In this document: one piece after another, positions 1-30,249 of the stretch
How the letters are laid out: every line of letters starts with the position of its first letter
Numbering within the stretch: the first letter of the stretch is position 1
Assembly: GCA_018857735.1 (NCBI GenBank)
Contig: JABMCL010000607.1
Location: forward strand, 1 to 64,000
DNA: 64,000 nucleotides
Source of the DNA: Alviniconcha marisindica
Taxonomy: Eukaryota > Mollusca > Gastropoda > Provannidae
Direction: 5' to 3'
Program-made: the position numbers and the translations under genes
Notes under the pieces: generated by a model
What the model saw: the letters and a program-made list of their open reading frames with translations, nothing else
Database searches by the model: none
What the model was told of the DNA's origin: nothing

Positions 1-1260
1 ACAAGTTCCATGCGGCCACAGCGCACAACCAGCAATTACACCACCACTTTTCATAACCCCATTCCAGTTTGAGAGACTCTAACTATATGTGATCCGTTTT
101 GTTATAAGTTCGGCTTTCATTCACATACAACCTTTCAACCACATAGCCGGCAAACCCAACACAAAAATGGTGGTGAAAAAGTGCATGACTTTATTCGGCA
201 TAAAGTGCCAGAAAAAGTAATACCAGTTTGCCCAAACACTAATTTGTTTTGAATGGTAATTTAATCATAATGGTGCATACAAACTAAGACTGCTGAAGTG
301 AACGTGCTGTGCTAGGTGAAAACGACTGCCGCTTTTCATCTCAGTAGTTCTTTTTACTTCTCGCACCGTCTGAGTGTGTCGGACCGACATGCTACACGGC
401 GGCTGACAGATTTAAATTGGTTTGCTCGGGTCAGTCGAGTCAAAGGTACGCTAAGCGCAGTCGTTCTTACGGCCGGCAAAAAACAAAACAAAAACTGACA
501 CCCATACATACGCACGCGCGGGCGCACATCCAAACACGCAAAAGTGGACGGAATGTGCGTAAACAATGCTTGCTCAATGATGTTGCAGAGAATGCCTAAG
601 CTGGTGTGTGATCAATATTTCCAGTTAAAGCGTCCCGCTTTTAATTCAGATACTACAACACGCTTCGCCGTCTTTGTTTTCTCCGCGAGGGCGCATGCCG
701 CAATACCGGCCGCCTTTAAGATACTGTTCAGTATACTTATTCAGTTATTGGCTGCCGAGTGGAAAAACACTGACACACAGTCATGGTACTGTGAGATTCG
801 CTGGCTACCGAGAGGAACGAAGCCATGTTAAATATCCAATACTGTGTGACATTTACTGGATATCGACTGGAATAATACATCAGAGCCATGTCACATTATT
901 TGATCGAGCAGATACACTCGCTCGGGCGAGCGAAAGCCGGCAACTCCCACAAAGGAAGATCGGAAGTGTTGAGTTTGAGACACTACCTGCTGGCACAAAG
1001 CCATGGATATCACACCATCATCGATCGCCTGGAGGAGAGAGGCGTGGCCAAAGCCGGAGGAAGCGCTAGATAATCTTCCTAGAACGAACATTATAAAAGT
1101 TCGAACTATTTCAGAGGCAACGTTATGGAAACTTCACACCACACACACACCCGCTGCAAAAACCAAAACTGAAGAAAAGAAGAAAAAAAAGAAAAAAACA
1201 CACACCCCGCTGAAACAAAATGACTAAAACTACAATGTCTGAAAAGAAGGCAGAGAGAGA
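1..1260. other. Upstream flank, no gene recognised
   Basis: Only short chance reading frames occur here. A stretch near 895-1075 holds an internally inverted motif (cactcgctcgggcgagcga), and the block ends in A/C-rich low-complexity sequence (1130-1210). I see no conserved protein or RNA gene. Confidence 0.4.
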
Positions 1261-1269
1261 AAAAGAAAG

Positions 1270-1475
1270 CGTCCTAAAACAAGATCCCAACACGTAAAAG
1301 GTTAAAAAGAACGCTATTTATCACGTTGGGGGGGGGGGGGGGGGGGGGGGACTTGAAACGAGAATGAATGAAAAGAACGCTACTCACTGATATTAGAACA
1401 AAACACATGTGAATTTTCGGGGTAGTCCCCTTTTTTTAAGCTACAAAACGACACTTTAACAACAGTTAAACGGTA
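1270..1475 (+). repeat. Degenerate copy of the MITE-like family
   Basis: The segments 'aaaacaagatcccaacac', 'aaaaggtt' and 'acgctatttatcac' and the later 'agctacaaaacgacacttt' match in order the left part of the inverted-repeat element at 8382-8651 and the fragment at 46113-46230. It is interrupted by a 23-nt G run (1328-1350). Confidence 0.5.
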
Positions 1476-1740
1476 AAAAACTAAGACTAGTGTAGAACTA
1501 GGACACTCGGTTCAGTATCGTTTTTGCTGGTTGAGTTTTAATATTGTTTTCGTGTCCAGTGCTTGGAAGAATCAAACACTGGACAAAAAACAACACAGCA
1601 CAAGGTCACATCTGCGGGACAGAGAGGCGGGGGGGGGGGGGGGGGGTGTGGGGAACCGGCTACGAAAACCAGACCCTCGACAACATGCTGGGCTTTTCTC
1701 TTTTCTTTCTCTGTTTTATTTAAGTAAGTATAAACAAGGT

Positions 1741-2060
1741 GCTTAACGTCCACAGAAACCACAAGGCTTATTAGGGACGGGCGCTTTATTTCTTCCTTCC
1801 TTCCCGCGGTGTTGCTTAATGTCATCGGATGTCGGCTGACATACTCAGTAGCGACAAGCTGAGACCAATGCGGCGTGAGCATGGTTTAATATTGCTTTAC
1901 TGTCCAGCACAGAAACCACTGATAAGGCTCGTTAGGACGGAAAGCCCGGGACGGCCACCTCGACCCTCACATAGCTCCTGAACTATGTCTTTACTTAAGT
2001 AAATAAGTAAACATGGTGCTTAACGTCCACAGAAACCATAAGGCTTATTAGGGACGGGGA
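1741..2060 (+). repeat. Dispersed repeat family 'aacgtccacagaaacc', three pieces
   Basis: The phrase 'gcttaacgtccacagaaacc' followed by 'aaggcttattagggacgg' occurs at 1741 and 2019. A linked module, 'gttgcttaatgtcatcgg' then 'gctcctgaactatg', lies between them. The same modules recur at 2445-2640, 3104-3175 and, inverted, at 4565-4630. The class of element is unknown. Confidence 0.6.
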
Positions 2061-2174
2061 AATGGGGGGGGGGGGGTGGGGTGGGCAGTGGGGGAACTCA
2101 CCGACGCACGTACACACACACACACTTGAAAACACGCAAAACAATTTCCATCACATGAAACGCGCGCGCGCGAG

Positions 2175-2415
2175 GATATACCTATCACTGACTACACTGT
2201 CGCCACCAGAATGATTCCTGCATTAACTGAGATGGGTAGCAACGAGAGCCATTTTAATATTTCAGTAGGAAGTGATGGACAAAGTCACAAGACAGTGTCC
2301 ACAAACCACAACCTTTCTGAAGAGAAAGGAGAGCCGAAGCGGTATCGAACCGAGGTCCTTCCGATTACCACTGAGCCTAACGCCTTACCGCCAGGCCACA
2401 CCGGCTCACTTGTCT
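2175..2415 (-). mobile_element. tRNA-derived SINE, family 1 (reverse orientation)
   Basis: Read on the - strand it begins with a tRNA-like head (box A-like TGGCCTGGCGGT, then box B-like GGTTCGATACC, complement of 2341-2351) followed by 'cggctctcctttctcttc' and 'tgtggacactgtcttgtgac'. The same head and body recur at 24535-24660, 37632-37925, 52860-53085 and 63850-64000. It is an interspersed Pol III-derived repeat, not a functional tRNA. Confidence 0.75.
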
Positions 2416-2444
2416 TTATTTCGGTTCGGTTCGGTTCGGTTGTG

Positions 2445-3175
2445 TTGCTTAATGTCCTCGGATGTCGGTTGACATATTAGGGACACAGTGCGTGAGCATG
2501 GTTCAATATAGCTTTACGTCCACGGAAACCATAAGGTTCGTTAGCGGGACGGACAGCCCAGGACGGCCACCTCGACTCTCACACAGCTCCTGAACTATGG
2601 GTCTTTAAGTGTTAAGTGTCATAATGTGACCTACACAGGAATTAATAGCGCATGCATTTACACAAGTGAAAGGAGTCCTATGGAGTGCTAGACTGAAAGA
2701 ACAGCACCACAGACTGAGAAGAAAAGCGGCACAGCCGAAGAAGACACACGAACTGAAAAGCCCCGAAAAGGATAAGAAGAACTCGATGAGCCGTTAGAAT
2801 AGCTGAAAAGAACAGAACCACTAAAGAGAGCCTGAAAGGCTTGAGAACAAGCCCGGAAAAAGAACTAAGTATATTAAAACAGCCGTGCAAATTGCTAAGA
2901 ACAGAACCACTAAAAACAGGCAGGCCAAAAAATATGTTGCTGGTTTACATCCTGACAGACCATACGGACTGCTAGGCGGCACGGGGACAGCCGGACGTCC
3001 ACCTCGACTTTCACACCTGACCTCTGCTGAGAATCCGTAGCCGGCCCAGAGATTATGGGTTGCAAATCGAGTCACTGCACGGTAAGCAAGTAAACATGAC
3101 TGAGTTACTTTCAGTTACGTCAGTAGCCCACAGAAACCATAAGGCTCAGTTAAGTTATTAGGGACGGGGCAAGGG
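2445..3175 (+). repeat. Further copies of the 'aacgtccacagaaacc' dispersed repeat
   Basis: 2445-2640 repeats the module at 1810-1990 ('ttgcttaatgtcctcggatg', 'acggccacctcga', 'gctcctgaactatg'). 2960-3075 and 3104-3175 carry shorter decayed copies. The family is clustered upstream of copine A. Confidence 0.55.
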
Positions 3176-3255
3176 CCTGTGGGGGGTGGGGGGGTAGTAA
3201 CTGAGTCCGCAGTGGCTCGTCCGCGTGATCTCGCCATGAGTGCGAACTAGTGTAC

Positions 3256-3260
<5 letters not shown>

Positions 3261-3330
<70 letters not shown>
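3261..3330. repeat. (GT)n microsatellite
   Basis: About 70 nt of GT dinucleotides with one GG interruption. Confidence 0.95.
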
Positions 3331-3331
<1 letters not shown>

Positions 3332-3334
3332 TAT

Positions 3335-3600
3335 TGTTTTAATTGCTGTGTGTGATACATTAATTAATCGTTTTACGAGTGGGTGATCTTAACTTCATTA
3401 CTATTTTATGATGAAGTCACAATTGTTCTATATAACTATGGTTAAAGTAAGACTCTTTTGTTGGTGGTGTTGTGTTTGTTGTATTGCCGTTCTCTTAACT
3501 TTATGTATTATTATTTTACGAGCCCGCCGGCCATGACCACAACAAAATTGCCCCTTAATGTGGGATGATTAAAGTTTTTTTAATTGAATTGAATTGAATA
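3335..3600 (+). mobile_element. Probable LINE 3' end
   Basis: An AT-rich segment ends 'gatgattaaagtttttttaa' followed by three copies of TTGAA (3587-3600). Non-LTR retrotransposons often end in a short tandem tail of this kind. No coding part is attached, so it would be a 5'-truncated copy. Confidence 0.45.
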
Positions 3601-3699
3601 CTCCACTAATTGCTATTTCAACTGCTGTGCAGAGCAGAGTCACAACTTGAAGGCAATATCCGGTAGCTGTTGAGGGAACAATTGAAGCAAAGCCGGCTG

Positions 3700-4560
3700 G
3701 GTAGTCCACCGCGGCCTTTCTGAGCCGGCCCAGCTTCACCTCCCTGCCGCTCATGATCTCTCCTGGGCTCTCTGCCGCCGGGGGATCCAGCACCACCTCC
3801 CTCAAGTTCTTGATCTCGCCTGGACCCGCAAATGATAGTCCAACTCTTCATGAGAGTCCAGCTCACCTCTCGGCTCCTCTTGATCAGTCTGTCAGTCACT
3901 GCACAGCCGTGCCGCCCAGACTGACCGTCATTTATGGAACGGGGCCCGGGGCGGCCGCACCCCGCCGCCGGGACTGACCGGCCGGGGGGTGGGGAGGTAA
4001 ATCTAGGTTCGAAATTGATTACCGTCTGAAGTTGGCCACCATGTCAGCGGCGTGGACCAAACTGAGCCGGCCTGTCGGCAGCCATTCAGTTAAAATAGAC
4101 GCCGCCCGGCGGCCGCTTTGGCCGGCGCGGACCCAAGCCGGCGGCCGGTCCAGGCCGGCGAGATCAAAAGCCGATCTGAGAGATCTTAGAGGAGGGAGGT
4201 GGAGCTGGACCTTCAGGTTGGCCCAGAAGAGATCATGGGTGGGGAGGTGGAGCTGGGCTGAGAGAGTTGGACTTCTTTTGCGGCTTTGACTGAGTTGTCC
4301 AAGTTCATGCCGCGTCCGACGGGCGGTGCCGGCGACGGACATTGTCAGTCTTCACCGGCTCTGCCCAAGCACAGCAGTTGACTGAAACAGCAATTGCGCA
4401 GTGCACTGACACGTCGCTGGGCAATGGCGAGGGGCCACCGCCTTAACACTTCCTTTGTTCTGGCGGCGGTCCACGGTCTCTCCGGTCCGTTTTCAGTTCG
4501 GGCGGCGGTGTCCGCGGTCGAGCCGGCCGGCGGCGGCCTTCACGCCTGACTCTTTCATCC
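3700..4560. promoter_or_regulatory. CpG-rich block upstream of copine A
   Basis: Base composition changes sharply to GC-rich with many CpG (ccgccggg, ggcggccgc, gccggcggcgg) between AT-rich flanks, about 1.5-2.3 kb before the copine A start. It is a candidate promoter or 5' UTR exon region for copine A. No TATA box or start site can be assigned, so this is inference from composition. Confidence 0.3.
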
Positions 4561-4564
4561 CCTT

Positions 4565-4630
4565 CCCTCTCTGTCAGTCCCCGTCCCTTATAAGCCATCT
4601 CGCTTCCGTGGACGTAAAGCAACATAAAAG
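4565..4630 (-). repeat. Inverted copy of the 'aacgtccacagaaacc' repeat
   Basis: The sequence 'ccgtcccttataagcc' followed by 'ttccgtggacgtaaagcaac' is the reverse complement of the modules at 1741 and 2019. The apparent TATA-like 'ttataag' is therefore part of a repeat. Confidence 0.55.
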
Positions 4631-4639
4631 CAAAGGCGT

Positions 4640-5067
4640 GGACCACGCATGTCAAGGTCACTGATATAGTAAAACACAAAGCCGGCGGTTGCTGCTGTTA
4701 GAGTCGAGATACTACAGCAGTTCACTGTTCCTGTCTACAGGCACTTGGCGGTGCAACAGGCTTCCACTCGGTTTCGCTGAATGCATTCCCCTGTTTTACT
4801 CTTCTGGTGGAAAGTCCGAGAAAAACTTCTGGTAGCAGACTGCTTTTTATGGGTGCAGATCGATCTACTTTTGGATCAGGAATTCCAGAAAATATGAGAT
4901 GTGAATATTGATTAAGAACGTCTTATGCTGTAAATACTGCGAATCTGAGGTAAAACTGACGAAAATTTATTCTTTGATGTTTATCAAACCAAAGCAGGAT
5001 AAATCGCCTGCCAAAGATTATGATCTAGCAAAAGAAAGAAGAAAGACTGAAAGAAGAAGAAAAAGGG

Positions 5068-5098
<31 letters not shown>

Positions 5099-6009
5099 AA
5101 AAAAAGGGGGGGGGGGGGGGGAGGGGGAGAGACAAACAGTCGCCTGATGCATGTAAAGAGCTTTGTAGATCTAGACTTTGTGAAAATTTGTCGCGCAACA
5201 TAACATTACATTGTCGTTGTCAATGTCATAGCAGTGATCGAATCCCAAAATCTTGGCTAAGAGTATAAAAGAGTTGCTTTCTGGGGAGCTTATTGATTTT
5301 AGAGGCAGAAGCACGAATTAACGCCTGCATTTTTATTTTTCATTTTTTGGTACAGTCAGATTAATAATTATGATTATTATGTTTTATTCCCTGTGTCCGA
5401 ACGCCTGCTTTCATCACTCTGATGGGATAGCACTACATCTTCTGGTTTTCTTAAATATCTGATGCTTTCAGGCCTCACAGTCTTACTCAGTGCATAGCGA
5501 TTCACACATTCACACTGCACTGGTTACAACCAGGACTGGCTAATGAAGCAACACCCATTTGAAAGTATTGATCTTAGAGCTGGTGAGGTGCTACATGCTA
5601 TTTCTGTGCCTTCACATGCTTGAGGGAGAAAATATGACCTACTGGCATAGTGGCAAATGCATTTTTTTGCCATTGGATTGAATTATTTATCATGTGGTCC
5701 ATGTTTAGTAGTCGGTATGCTTACCTAGCAGCCTAGTGGCATAAATAGAGTTAGGTCAAATCAGCTCACTTTTTGATGGGACTGTCACATGTGCATTATG
5801 TTAGTTTTGTTACAATGCAGTCGCTAGTCTAAGGGACTGTTGAGCATTTTTTTATGTGTGACTGTGTTATTGGTATGTACCTGTGTCCATCTACAGTAAT
5901 TTCATGAGAACAGTGTTGGTGAATGGTAACATTTTACCAGAGTGCCTATGGTGGTTGTACTGACTGCTGTGTGACTGTGTTGTCTGCCAGTAATACAGAG
6001 TCCACCAAA
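4640..6009. other. Upstream region of copine A without a recognised gene
   Basis: It contains a purine/homopolymer tract (5035-5133, A-rich then G-rich) and otherwise unique AT-rich sequence. The frame before the copine A ATG is open for a short distance, and 'gtctgccag' at 5982-5990 could be a 5' UTR acceptor. Confidence 0.4.
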
Positions 6010-23859
<17,850 letters not shown>

Positions 23860-25000
23860 GTGAGAAATTACATGAGATTTTGGTCTTGTTGTTGTTGAAA
23901 GCCAGTTGGACTGGCCCTTTTTGCAATGCCTGTAATACATTTGGAAGATGTTGTGGAAACATGACGTGTATAGTTCTTTGTAAAGGTATATGGTGAGCTC
24001 AAAAACTGTTGTCATTTTACGAGAAAGAGGAAATTTGTTTTTAAATTGATACTTGGTGCTGTCTGAATTTTGAGCATTCTGCCCATGCCATGAACTTGGA
24101 ATTAGAGCTGAACTGAGCGTTTATTTTTGAATGTCTGGAAAACTTTTGGCGTTTTCATTTTCCAAAGCTGGAAAAAATGTTCTCAGGAGAGTCGGGAATT
24201 AGAATGGGATTTGACAGATAATGTACTTGCTGAGCGTACCGTGGGGAAAACTGTATGATGGAAAACAGTTGTACAGTTTCATTATTTATGAGGGATACAG
24301 TGGGAAAATGAAAACAGTCATACACTCATTTTGTCACTGTGACTGACATTTACAAGGGACACATTTAAAAAAGAGAATTAGGCATTCATACACATCCTGA
24401 CCTTGGCTGTCAGGACGTACCACATTGTCACTAAAAACCTTATTATATCTGTGAGAATTAAGACTGCTTGTGCACACTAAAGAGTCCATGACCATCTTTC
24501 AATAGGAGAAAGGTTTCGCCATTTTAATGTTTTGTTAACTGGGAGAGGCAAAGTCACAGGATGGTGTCCACAAGTCACAACGTTTGAAGAGAAAGGAGAG
24601 CTGAAGTGGGGAATTGAACCAAGATCATCCAGTTACCAGCCTAACACCAAACTGGCTTACATGGGTTGTCACCGGAGGTGCAGCCCATTTTTTTTCTAGA
24701 GACAGACAGCAGGTGCCAGTACAAATCTGGTGGTGCATCTACATACAAATACTTGTCCTGTGGAGCTACAGCTGCAGAGTTAACGTAGTAGAAGTAGGCA
24801 TTGCGTTCCGTTATTTTTGTCTTGGACTGTTAAGAAATCTGTGTGGTTTTCGAGCTGCCTTCTGAGTAATTTGATCTTTTGGGCCTGTTTAAAAACTTAC
24901 ATTTCAACGTAGCTTTTGAATTGTATTTGTTATCTCACCATTCCAGTGTGCATGTAGGTTTTGAATTGATTTTTGGTGTCTTTACCTTTTGCATGTTGTG
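23860..25000 (+). other. Start of the 3' UTR/flank of copine A
   Basis: This AT-rich sequence follows the copine A stop codon and shows no coding potential. It contains a reverse-oriented SINE at about 24535-24660. I found no convincing AATAAA within the first 3 kb. The paired AATAAA hexamers near 33091-33110 are an alternative distant end, which would imply a very long UTR. Confidence 0.3.
24535..24660 (-). mobile_element. tRNA-derived SINE, family 1 (reverse orientation)
   Basis: Its reverse complement carries box B-like GGTTCAATTCC (complement of 24610-24620), 'cagctctcctttctcttc' and 'gtggacaccatcctgtgac', matching the copies at 2175 and 37632. Confidence 0.7.
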
Positions 25001-25019
25001 AAATGTGCCTCAGAACCTC

Positions 25020-25235
25020 AGAATGGAACTGTTACTTAGAGTGGTTATGATGTTATGATAGAACTGTTGCTTAAAGTAGCTATATTGTGATAGAACTGTT
25101 ACTTAGAGTGGTTATGATGTTATGATAGAACCATTGATTAGAGTGGCTATGGTGTTATGATAGAAGGAGTGGCTGTGATGTTATGATAGGACTGTTACTT
25201 AGACTTAGAGTGGCTGTGATGTTCTGTTTAGAAGC
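25020..25235 (+). repeat. Tandem repeat 'ttatgatagaactgttactt'
   Basis: About five irregular units containing 'agagtggttatgatgttatg'. Confidence 0.8.
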
Positions 25236-25855
25236 ATCTCTGAACTTTCTGTTTCCAGTTTTGGTTTACCGTTGTTCAGTTACAGTGTTTTAATATTGCC
25301 TTGAGTGACGATCGTGAGTGACACTTACAGCACTGGAGAGTCTGATACACACACTTCAGATGGTTCTTACCAAGGATCAGTATTCTTTGCAGCTCACTTG
25401 TTCATGGTTAAAAAAAAATCATGTGCACTGGCCTTTAAATGTTTCTAGTTCAATTGTACTGAAGAATTCAAAATGCATTGCTCTGTGATAACCATGACTA
25501 ATGAACCAAGAAGATCCGCTGGATTTCTCATCAACTGGTCTTCAGAAAAGACCCGGCTTTTGAATTTATCTACCAAAATTAAAATTTATTAGTGGTTACC
25601 TACTGACAAAATGCAGGGAAATAACTCTGTAATTTATAAGTGTTGCTGAAGACAACAGTACAGTTTTCGGTACAGCATTTTAGCATGATGTGCAGACAAA
25701 TCACAATATTTGTATGGGAGCTGTACTGCTACTACAACTAATAATGGGCACTTAGTGCACCTAACCCATGACTGGTGCAAGTGCTTAAAAATTATGTTAC
25801 ACATTACACAACAAAGATTCAAACGTACAGATACATGCACATTGACAGAACACAT

Positions 25856-25895
<40 letters not shown>

Positions 25896-25896
25896 G
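25856..25896. repeat. (CA)n microsatellite with CG end
   Basis: CA dinucleotides followed by cgcgcgtgcg. Confidence 0.9.
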
Positions 25897-26429
25897 CGTG
25901 CGTCATCTCAGGTCAAAGAAACTGAGAAGAAAAAAAGGTTTGTAAAAAGAGAACAACTTCCAAGGAAGAGTTAAAAGATCTGACAGAGGAACCATGATGA
26001 ACAGAAACAGGGAGATGGCTCCAGGAAGTTGGAACCTGGTAAGAGAAAGAGCGCTGTCCACTACTGGTGCTTAACTCTAGAAACTCTGAGAATATTTTTG
26101 CTGTGGTACTTTCTGTGGCTTAACTCGTACATAAGGTCAAGCATCTATATTTTTTAAACATACTGTATTTTAATGGTCTTGAAAAGACTGGTCAGTGTGA
26201 CAGGTTATGGGAGCTTGTTGGGATCAGTATCAATATAACACAAAGCAACTAACTGCAAAGGCAAGCACACGAGGGCATGGTTGAGCAGCGGTACATACAT
26301 TCCCAGTTTGTCAGAAATGAATAACGTGTCTAGATCTTAAAAGTTATATGCGTATTATTTGGGGAGGTGGTGCAACACTTCTGGTAATCCTCACTACTCT
26401 TGTCATCTGAGTCAGGACCTGGTCTCAGT

Positions 26430-26990
26430 GCAAGACAGTTGATGGTCACCTCATACCTGGCTGATGTAACTGCATGGTTTCTCTCCAGCCGGGTTTGACA
26501 GTCACTTCATACCTGGGTGATGTACTGCATGGTTTCTCTCCAGCTTGGTTTGACAGTCACCTCATACCTGGCTGATGTACTACATGGTTTCTCTCCAAGT
26601 GGGTTTGACATCACCTCATACCTGGGTGATGTACTGCATGGTTTCTCTCCAGCCAGGTTTGACAGTCACTTTATACCTGGGTAATGTGCTGTGTGGTTTC
26701 TCTCCAAGTGGGTTTGACAGTCACCTCATACCTGGGTGATGTACTGCATGGTTTCTCTCCAGCCGGGTTTGACAGTCACTTCATACCTGGGTAATGTACT
26801 GTGTGGTTTCTCTCCAAGTGGGTTTGACAGTCACCTCATACCTGGCTGATGTACTGCATTGTTTCTCTCCAGCTGGGTTTGACAGTCACTTCATACCTGG
26901 GTAATGTACTGTGTGGTTTCTCTCCAAGTGGGTTTGACAGTCACCTCATACCTGGCTGATGTACTGCATTGTTTCTCTCCAACTGGGTCA
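26430..26990 (+). repeat. 55-bp minisatellite with dimer structure
   Basis: About ten units of 'gtttgacagtcacctcatac' plus 'ctgggtgatgtactgcatgg' plus 'tttctctccagccgg'. From about 26640 onward, units ending agccgg-type and aagtgg-type alternate, giving a 110-bp higher-order period. Confidence 0.9.
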
Positions 26991-27073
26991 CACAGCATGT
27001 CCACTCCTTCTGGATGCCCACAGCCGATGACCAACAGACTTTGCCTACTGCAACTCTTGATTGTGGCCAAGAC

Positions 27074-27150
27074 ATGGGGGAGGGGGAAGGGGGGGGGGGG
27101 GAGAGAGAGAGAGTGGGGGGAGTGAGAGAGAGAGATGACATGAGGGAGGG

Positions 27151-27216
<66 letters not shown>
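27074..27216. repeat. Purine tract and (GA)n microsatellite
   Basis: G-rich and GA-rich sequence ending in a pure GA run (27153-27215). Confidence 0.95.
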
Positions 27217-27219
<3 letters not shown>

Positions 27220-27589
27220 TCAACTGAAAAAAAGTATTTCAGATCAGCAGACTCTTTTTACAGGTACTGAAATTTGCTGATCTTGGATATAATTTTACCA
27301 ATGAAAACTGGTAGATTCAAGATTTAAAAAATCGTTAAATAAATCAAATCAAAATAGTGACCACCAAAAATTAAGTTGGGTAGAATTAGTCACAGACTAG
27401 AATGCAATGGTTAATTATATGTTGCCTTGACTGGTTTTTGTTTTTCTACTCTTGACCACAAGTGATAAAAAAAAATTACACAGTGATCTCTTCCCCCATA
27501 TTTTTTTACATGTCATTCCTTTTCCTCCCTACCTCTGTGTATACATATGACTCAAACATTTGATATTTTATGAAATGTCAGCATTATGT

Positions 27590-28545
27590 GGTTCAGTGCT
27601 AGTGTGTAAAGTGGCTGTGCTTTGTATGTGTAGGCTGCAAGCAACTTAAGCATTTCAGTGCTAGTGTGTAAAGTTGCTGTGCTTTGTATGTGTAAGCTGC
27701 AAGCAACTTAAACATTTCAGTGCTAGTGTGTAAAGTTGCTGTGTTTTGTATGTGTAGGCTGCAAGCAACTTAAGCATTTCAGTGCTAGTGTGTAAAGTTG
27801 CTGTGCTTTGTATGTGCAGGCTGCAAGCAACTTAAGCATTTCAGTGATAGTGTGTAAAGTTGCTGTGCATTATGCATGTAGGCTGCAGACAAGTGTTCAA
27901 TGCTAGTGGATACAGTGAGTCTGTGTCATAATAAATAAGCTTTCTTTTGAACCTTTTTGTGGATCCAATTGCTGTTCATTACATGTGTAGGCTGCAGACA
28001 ACTTAAGTGTTTAATGCTGGTGGATACAGTTACTGTTCATTACATGTGTAGGCTGCAGACAACTTAAGTGTTTAATGCTGGTGGATACAGTTACTGTTCA
28101 TTACATGTGTAGGCTGCAGACAACTTAAGTGTTTAATGCTAGGGGATGAGGGTGTTGTGCATTACGCATGTAGGCTGCAGGCAACTTAAGTGTTTAATGC
28201 AAGGGGATAGGGTTGCTGTGCATTATGTGTGTAGGCTGCAGACAACTTAAGTGTTTAATGCTATTGTGTAATGTTGATCTACATTATGTGCGATGGCTGC
28301 AGACAACTTAAGTGTTTAATGCTAGTGGATAAGTTGCTGTTCATTACATGTGTAGACTGCAGACAGCTTAAGTGTTTCAATGCTATTGTGTAATGATCTA
28401 CATTATATGGAATGGCTGCAGACAACTTGTTTCAATGCTAGGCATATAAGGTTGATGTCCATTATGTATGTAGGCCACAGACCATGTGCGTGTTTCAATG
28501 CTAGAGATAAAGGTGCTGTTCTTTATGTGTGAAGATTACCGACAA
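27590..28545 (+). repeat. 62-bp minisatellite
   Basis: About 14 units with 'agtgtgtaaagttgctgtgc', 'tgtaggctgcaagcaactta' and 'agcatttcagtgct'. Divergence increases along the array. A short piece (27925-27970, 'gaacctttttgtggatcc') matches the end of the MITE at 8651 and seems to have been captured in a unit. Confidence 0.9.
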
Positions 28546-28719
28546 TGTTTTCCATGGCTTCATGATGGAGGTGTACGTGTATGTGCCCTGTAGACTTTTT
28601 AAACAGTTCTCCATGTAGTGATGACTTGTCACCAGTACACAGATGGCAGTGAAGCAGTGAACCTGCACTGATGTATAAAGAGACTAAACTACTGAAATAC
28701 ATGTAGAGGCCACCTTTCA

Positions 28720-29170
28720 GTTAAGACCATTCAATGTCTCTTGGAATCCCTGATGAAAAAGACCACCCAATGAGAGACCACCCTGATGAAAGACCTCCTT
28801 CATGAGGGACCATATTGTTTCTAAGATGACATTTTGGAGATTTTTTCCTTCATATAGTGGAGCCTCTGATAAGAGACCACCCTCTTGAAAGACCACCATG
28901 ATGAAAGACCATCATAACAAAAGCCCACCCTGATGGAAGACTACCTAGATGGAAGACCACTCTAATGAAAGCCCACCCTGGTGATAGACCAACCTGGTGG
29001 AAGACCACCCAGGTGATAGACCAATCTGATGGAAGACCACCCCAATGAAAGCCCACCCTGGTGAAATACCACCCCCATGACCACGTTTTTAAAACTTTTC
29101 ATTTTTACAGTTCTAGAACCCCAAACAAAAGATTATCCTGTTGGGGGATCACCCTCATGAAAGTGCACCC
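28720..29170 (+). repeat. GA(C)CACC-type degenerate tandem repeat
   Basis: Roughly 14-28 bp units such as 'gatgaaagaccaccctgat' and 'ggaagaccaccc' over about 450 nt. Confidence 0.8.
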
Positions 29171-29439
29171 TCTTCTAAGACCATGTTTTAAAGGAACTAG
29201 ACTTTGAAGCCTAAATTTCTCATGTGCTTGGAGCAAGTTAAAGGAACATGATCCACAGGAAGTTTTGCGATTGAATGTGCTGTTGATTTTACATCGATTT
29301 ACAAGGTGACTTTTTCTGGACACCGAATGGTAAATCAGACATAGGTTTACTTCTAATTTGATGAATGTTGTTTTCCCTGATGTGATCTTCAAGGCTGGTT
29401 GAACATTATATATGTATTGTGTTATGTGAGGGTGTACCT

Positions 29440-29560
29440 ATGGTGGAGTTTATGTATTTTGTACTGACTTGCATGCCAGGTGAGTTACTGTAGGTGATTC
29501 AGGTCATTGTTGTTGCGTTTGTGTGATGTCTTTGGGGCACTAGTTAACCCCTCTGTTTGT
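29440..29560 (+). repeat. Dispersed repeat family 'acttgcatgccaggtgag'
   Basis: It shares 'acttgcatgccaggtgag', 'gattcaggtcattgttgttg' and 'gcactagttaacccc' with 6640-6815. Confidence 0.6.
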
Positions 29561-29849
29561 TGACATTACATTACACATATCAAAAAAGTCAGTATTTTGA
29601 ACCCTTTGGAAATATGAATAAAACCTATGGTGGTATGAATAAAATGTACACATAGTGACACAGGTAAGCAGAAAGAAAAAAAACCAGGAAGTTTGCTCAT
29701 AAACTGAAACAGTGAACTTGCTTTCCCATTTCCACATTTGTATGCATAAAAAGTCTAGAATACTGGATCCATCTCAGATTGTTGTATTTCATTATATGTT
29801 TTATGAGTTACGTTAGGATTTCCTTGGTGATGCACATTTGCTGTGAATA

Positions 29850-30245
29850 TGTCTTCTCATGTTTTTAGTGATTTGTTTCTTGTTTTTGGGTGTTTTTTGT
29901 GGACTGTCAGTGAATATAATATTTATGACAAATACGTTTTGGATTTTGTTGGATTTGTAATGTTGTATATGCATATACATAACTACACATTTCTTTTCTC
30001 ATTTTTGAGTGATATTTGTGTGTGTGGACAGAACCAATGATTATTATACTCATGACAAATTCATTTTGTCATAGTAGGTTTTGTTGGATTTGTAATGTTG
30101 TATATGTGTAACTACACATTTTTTTCTCATTTTGGAGTGATTTTTTTTGTTAACAGAACCAATGATTATTATACTTATGACGAATACATTTTGTCATGGT
30201 TGGTTTTGTTAGATTTGTAATTTTATATACGTGTATATGTAACTT
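29850..30245 (+). repeat. About 135-bp tandem repeat, three units
   Basis: The units share 'ggttttgttggatttgtaat', 'aactacacattt' and 'cagaaccaatgattattata'. Confidence 0.8.
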
Positions 30246-30249
30246 TGAT

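Noticed and set aside
4580..4632. TATA boxes (ttataag, cataaaag) for copine A
   Set aside because: They fall inside an inverted copy of the dispersed repeat found at 1741 and 2019, so promoter function is not supported.
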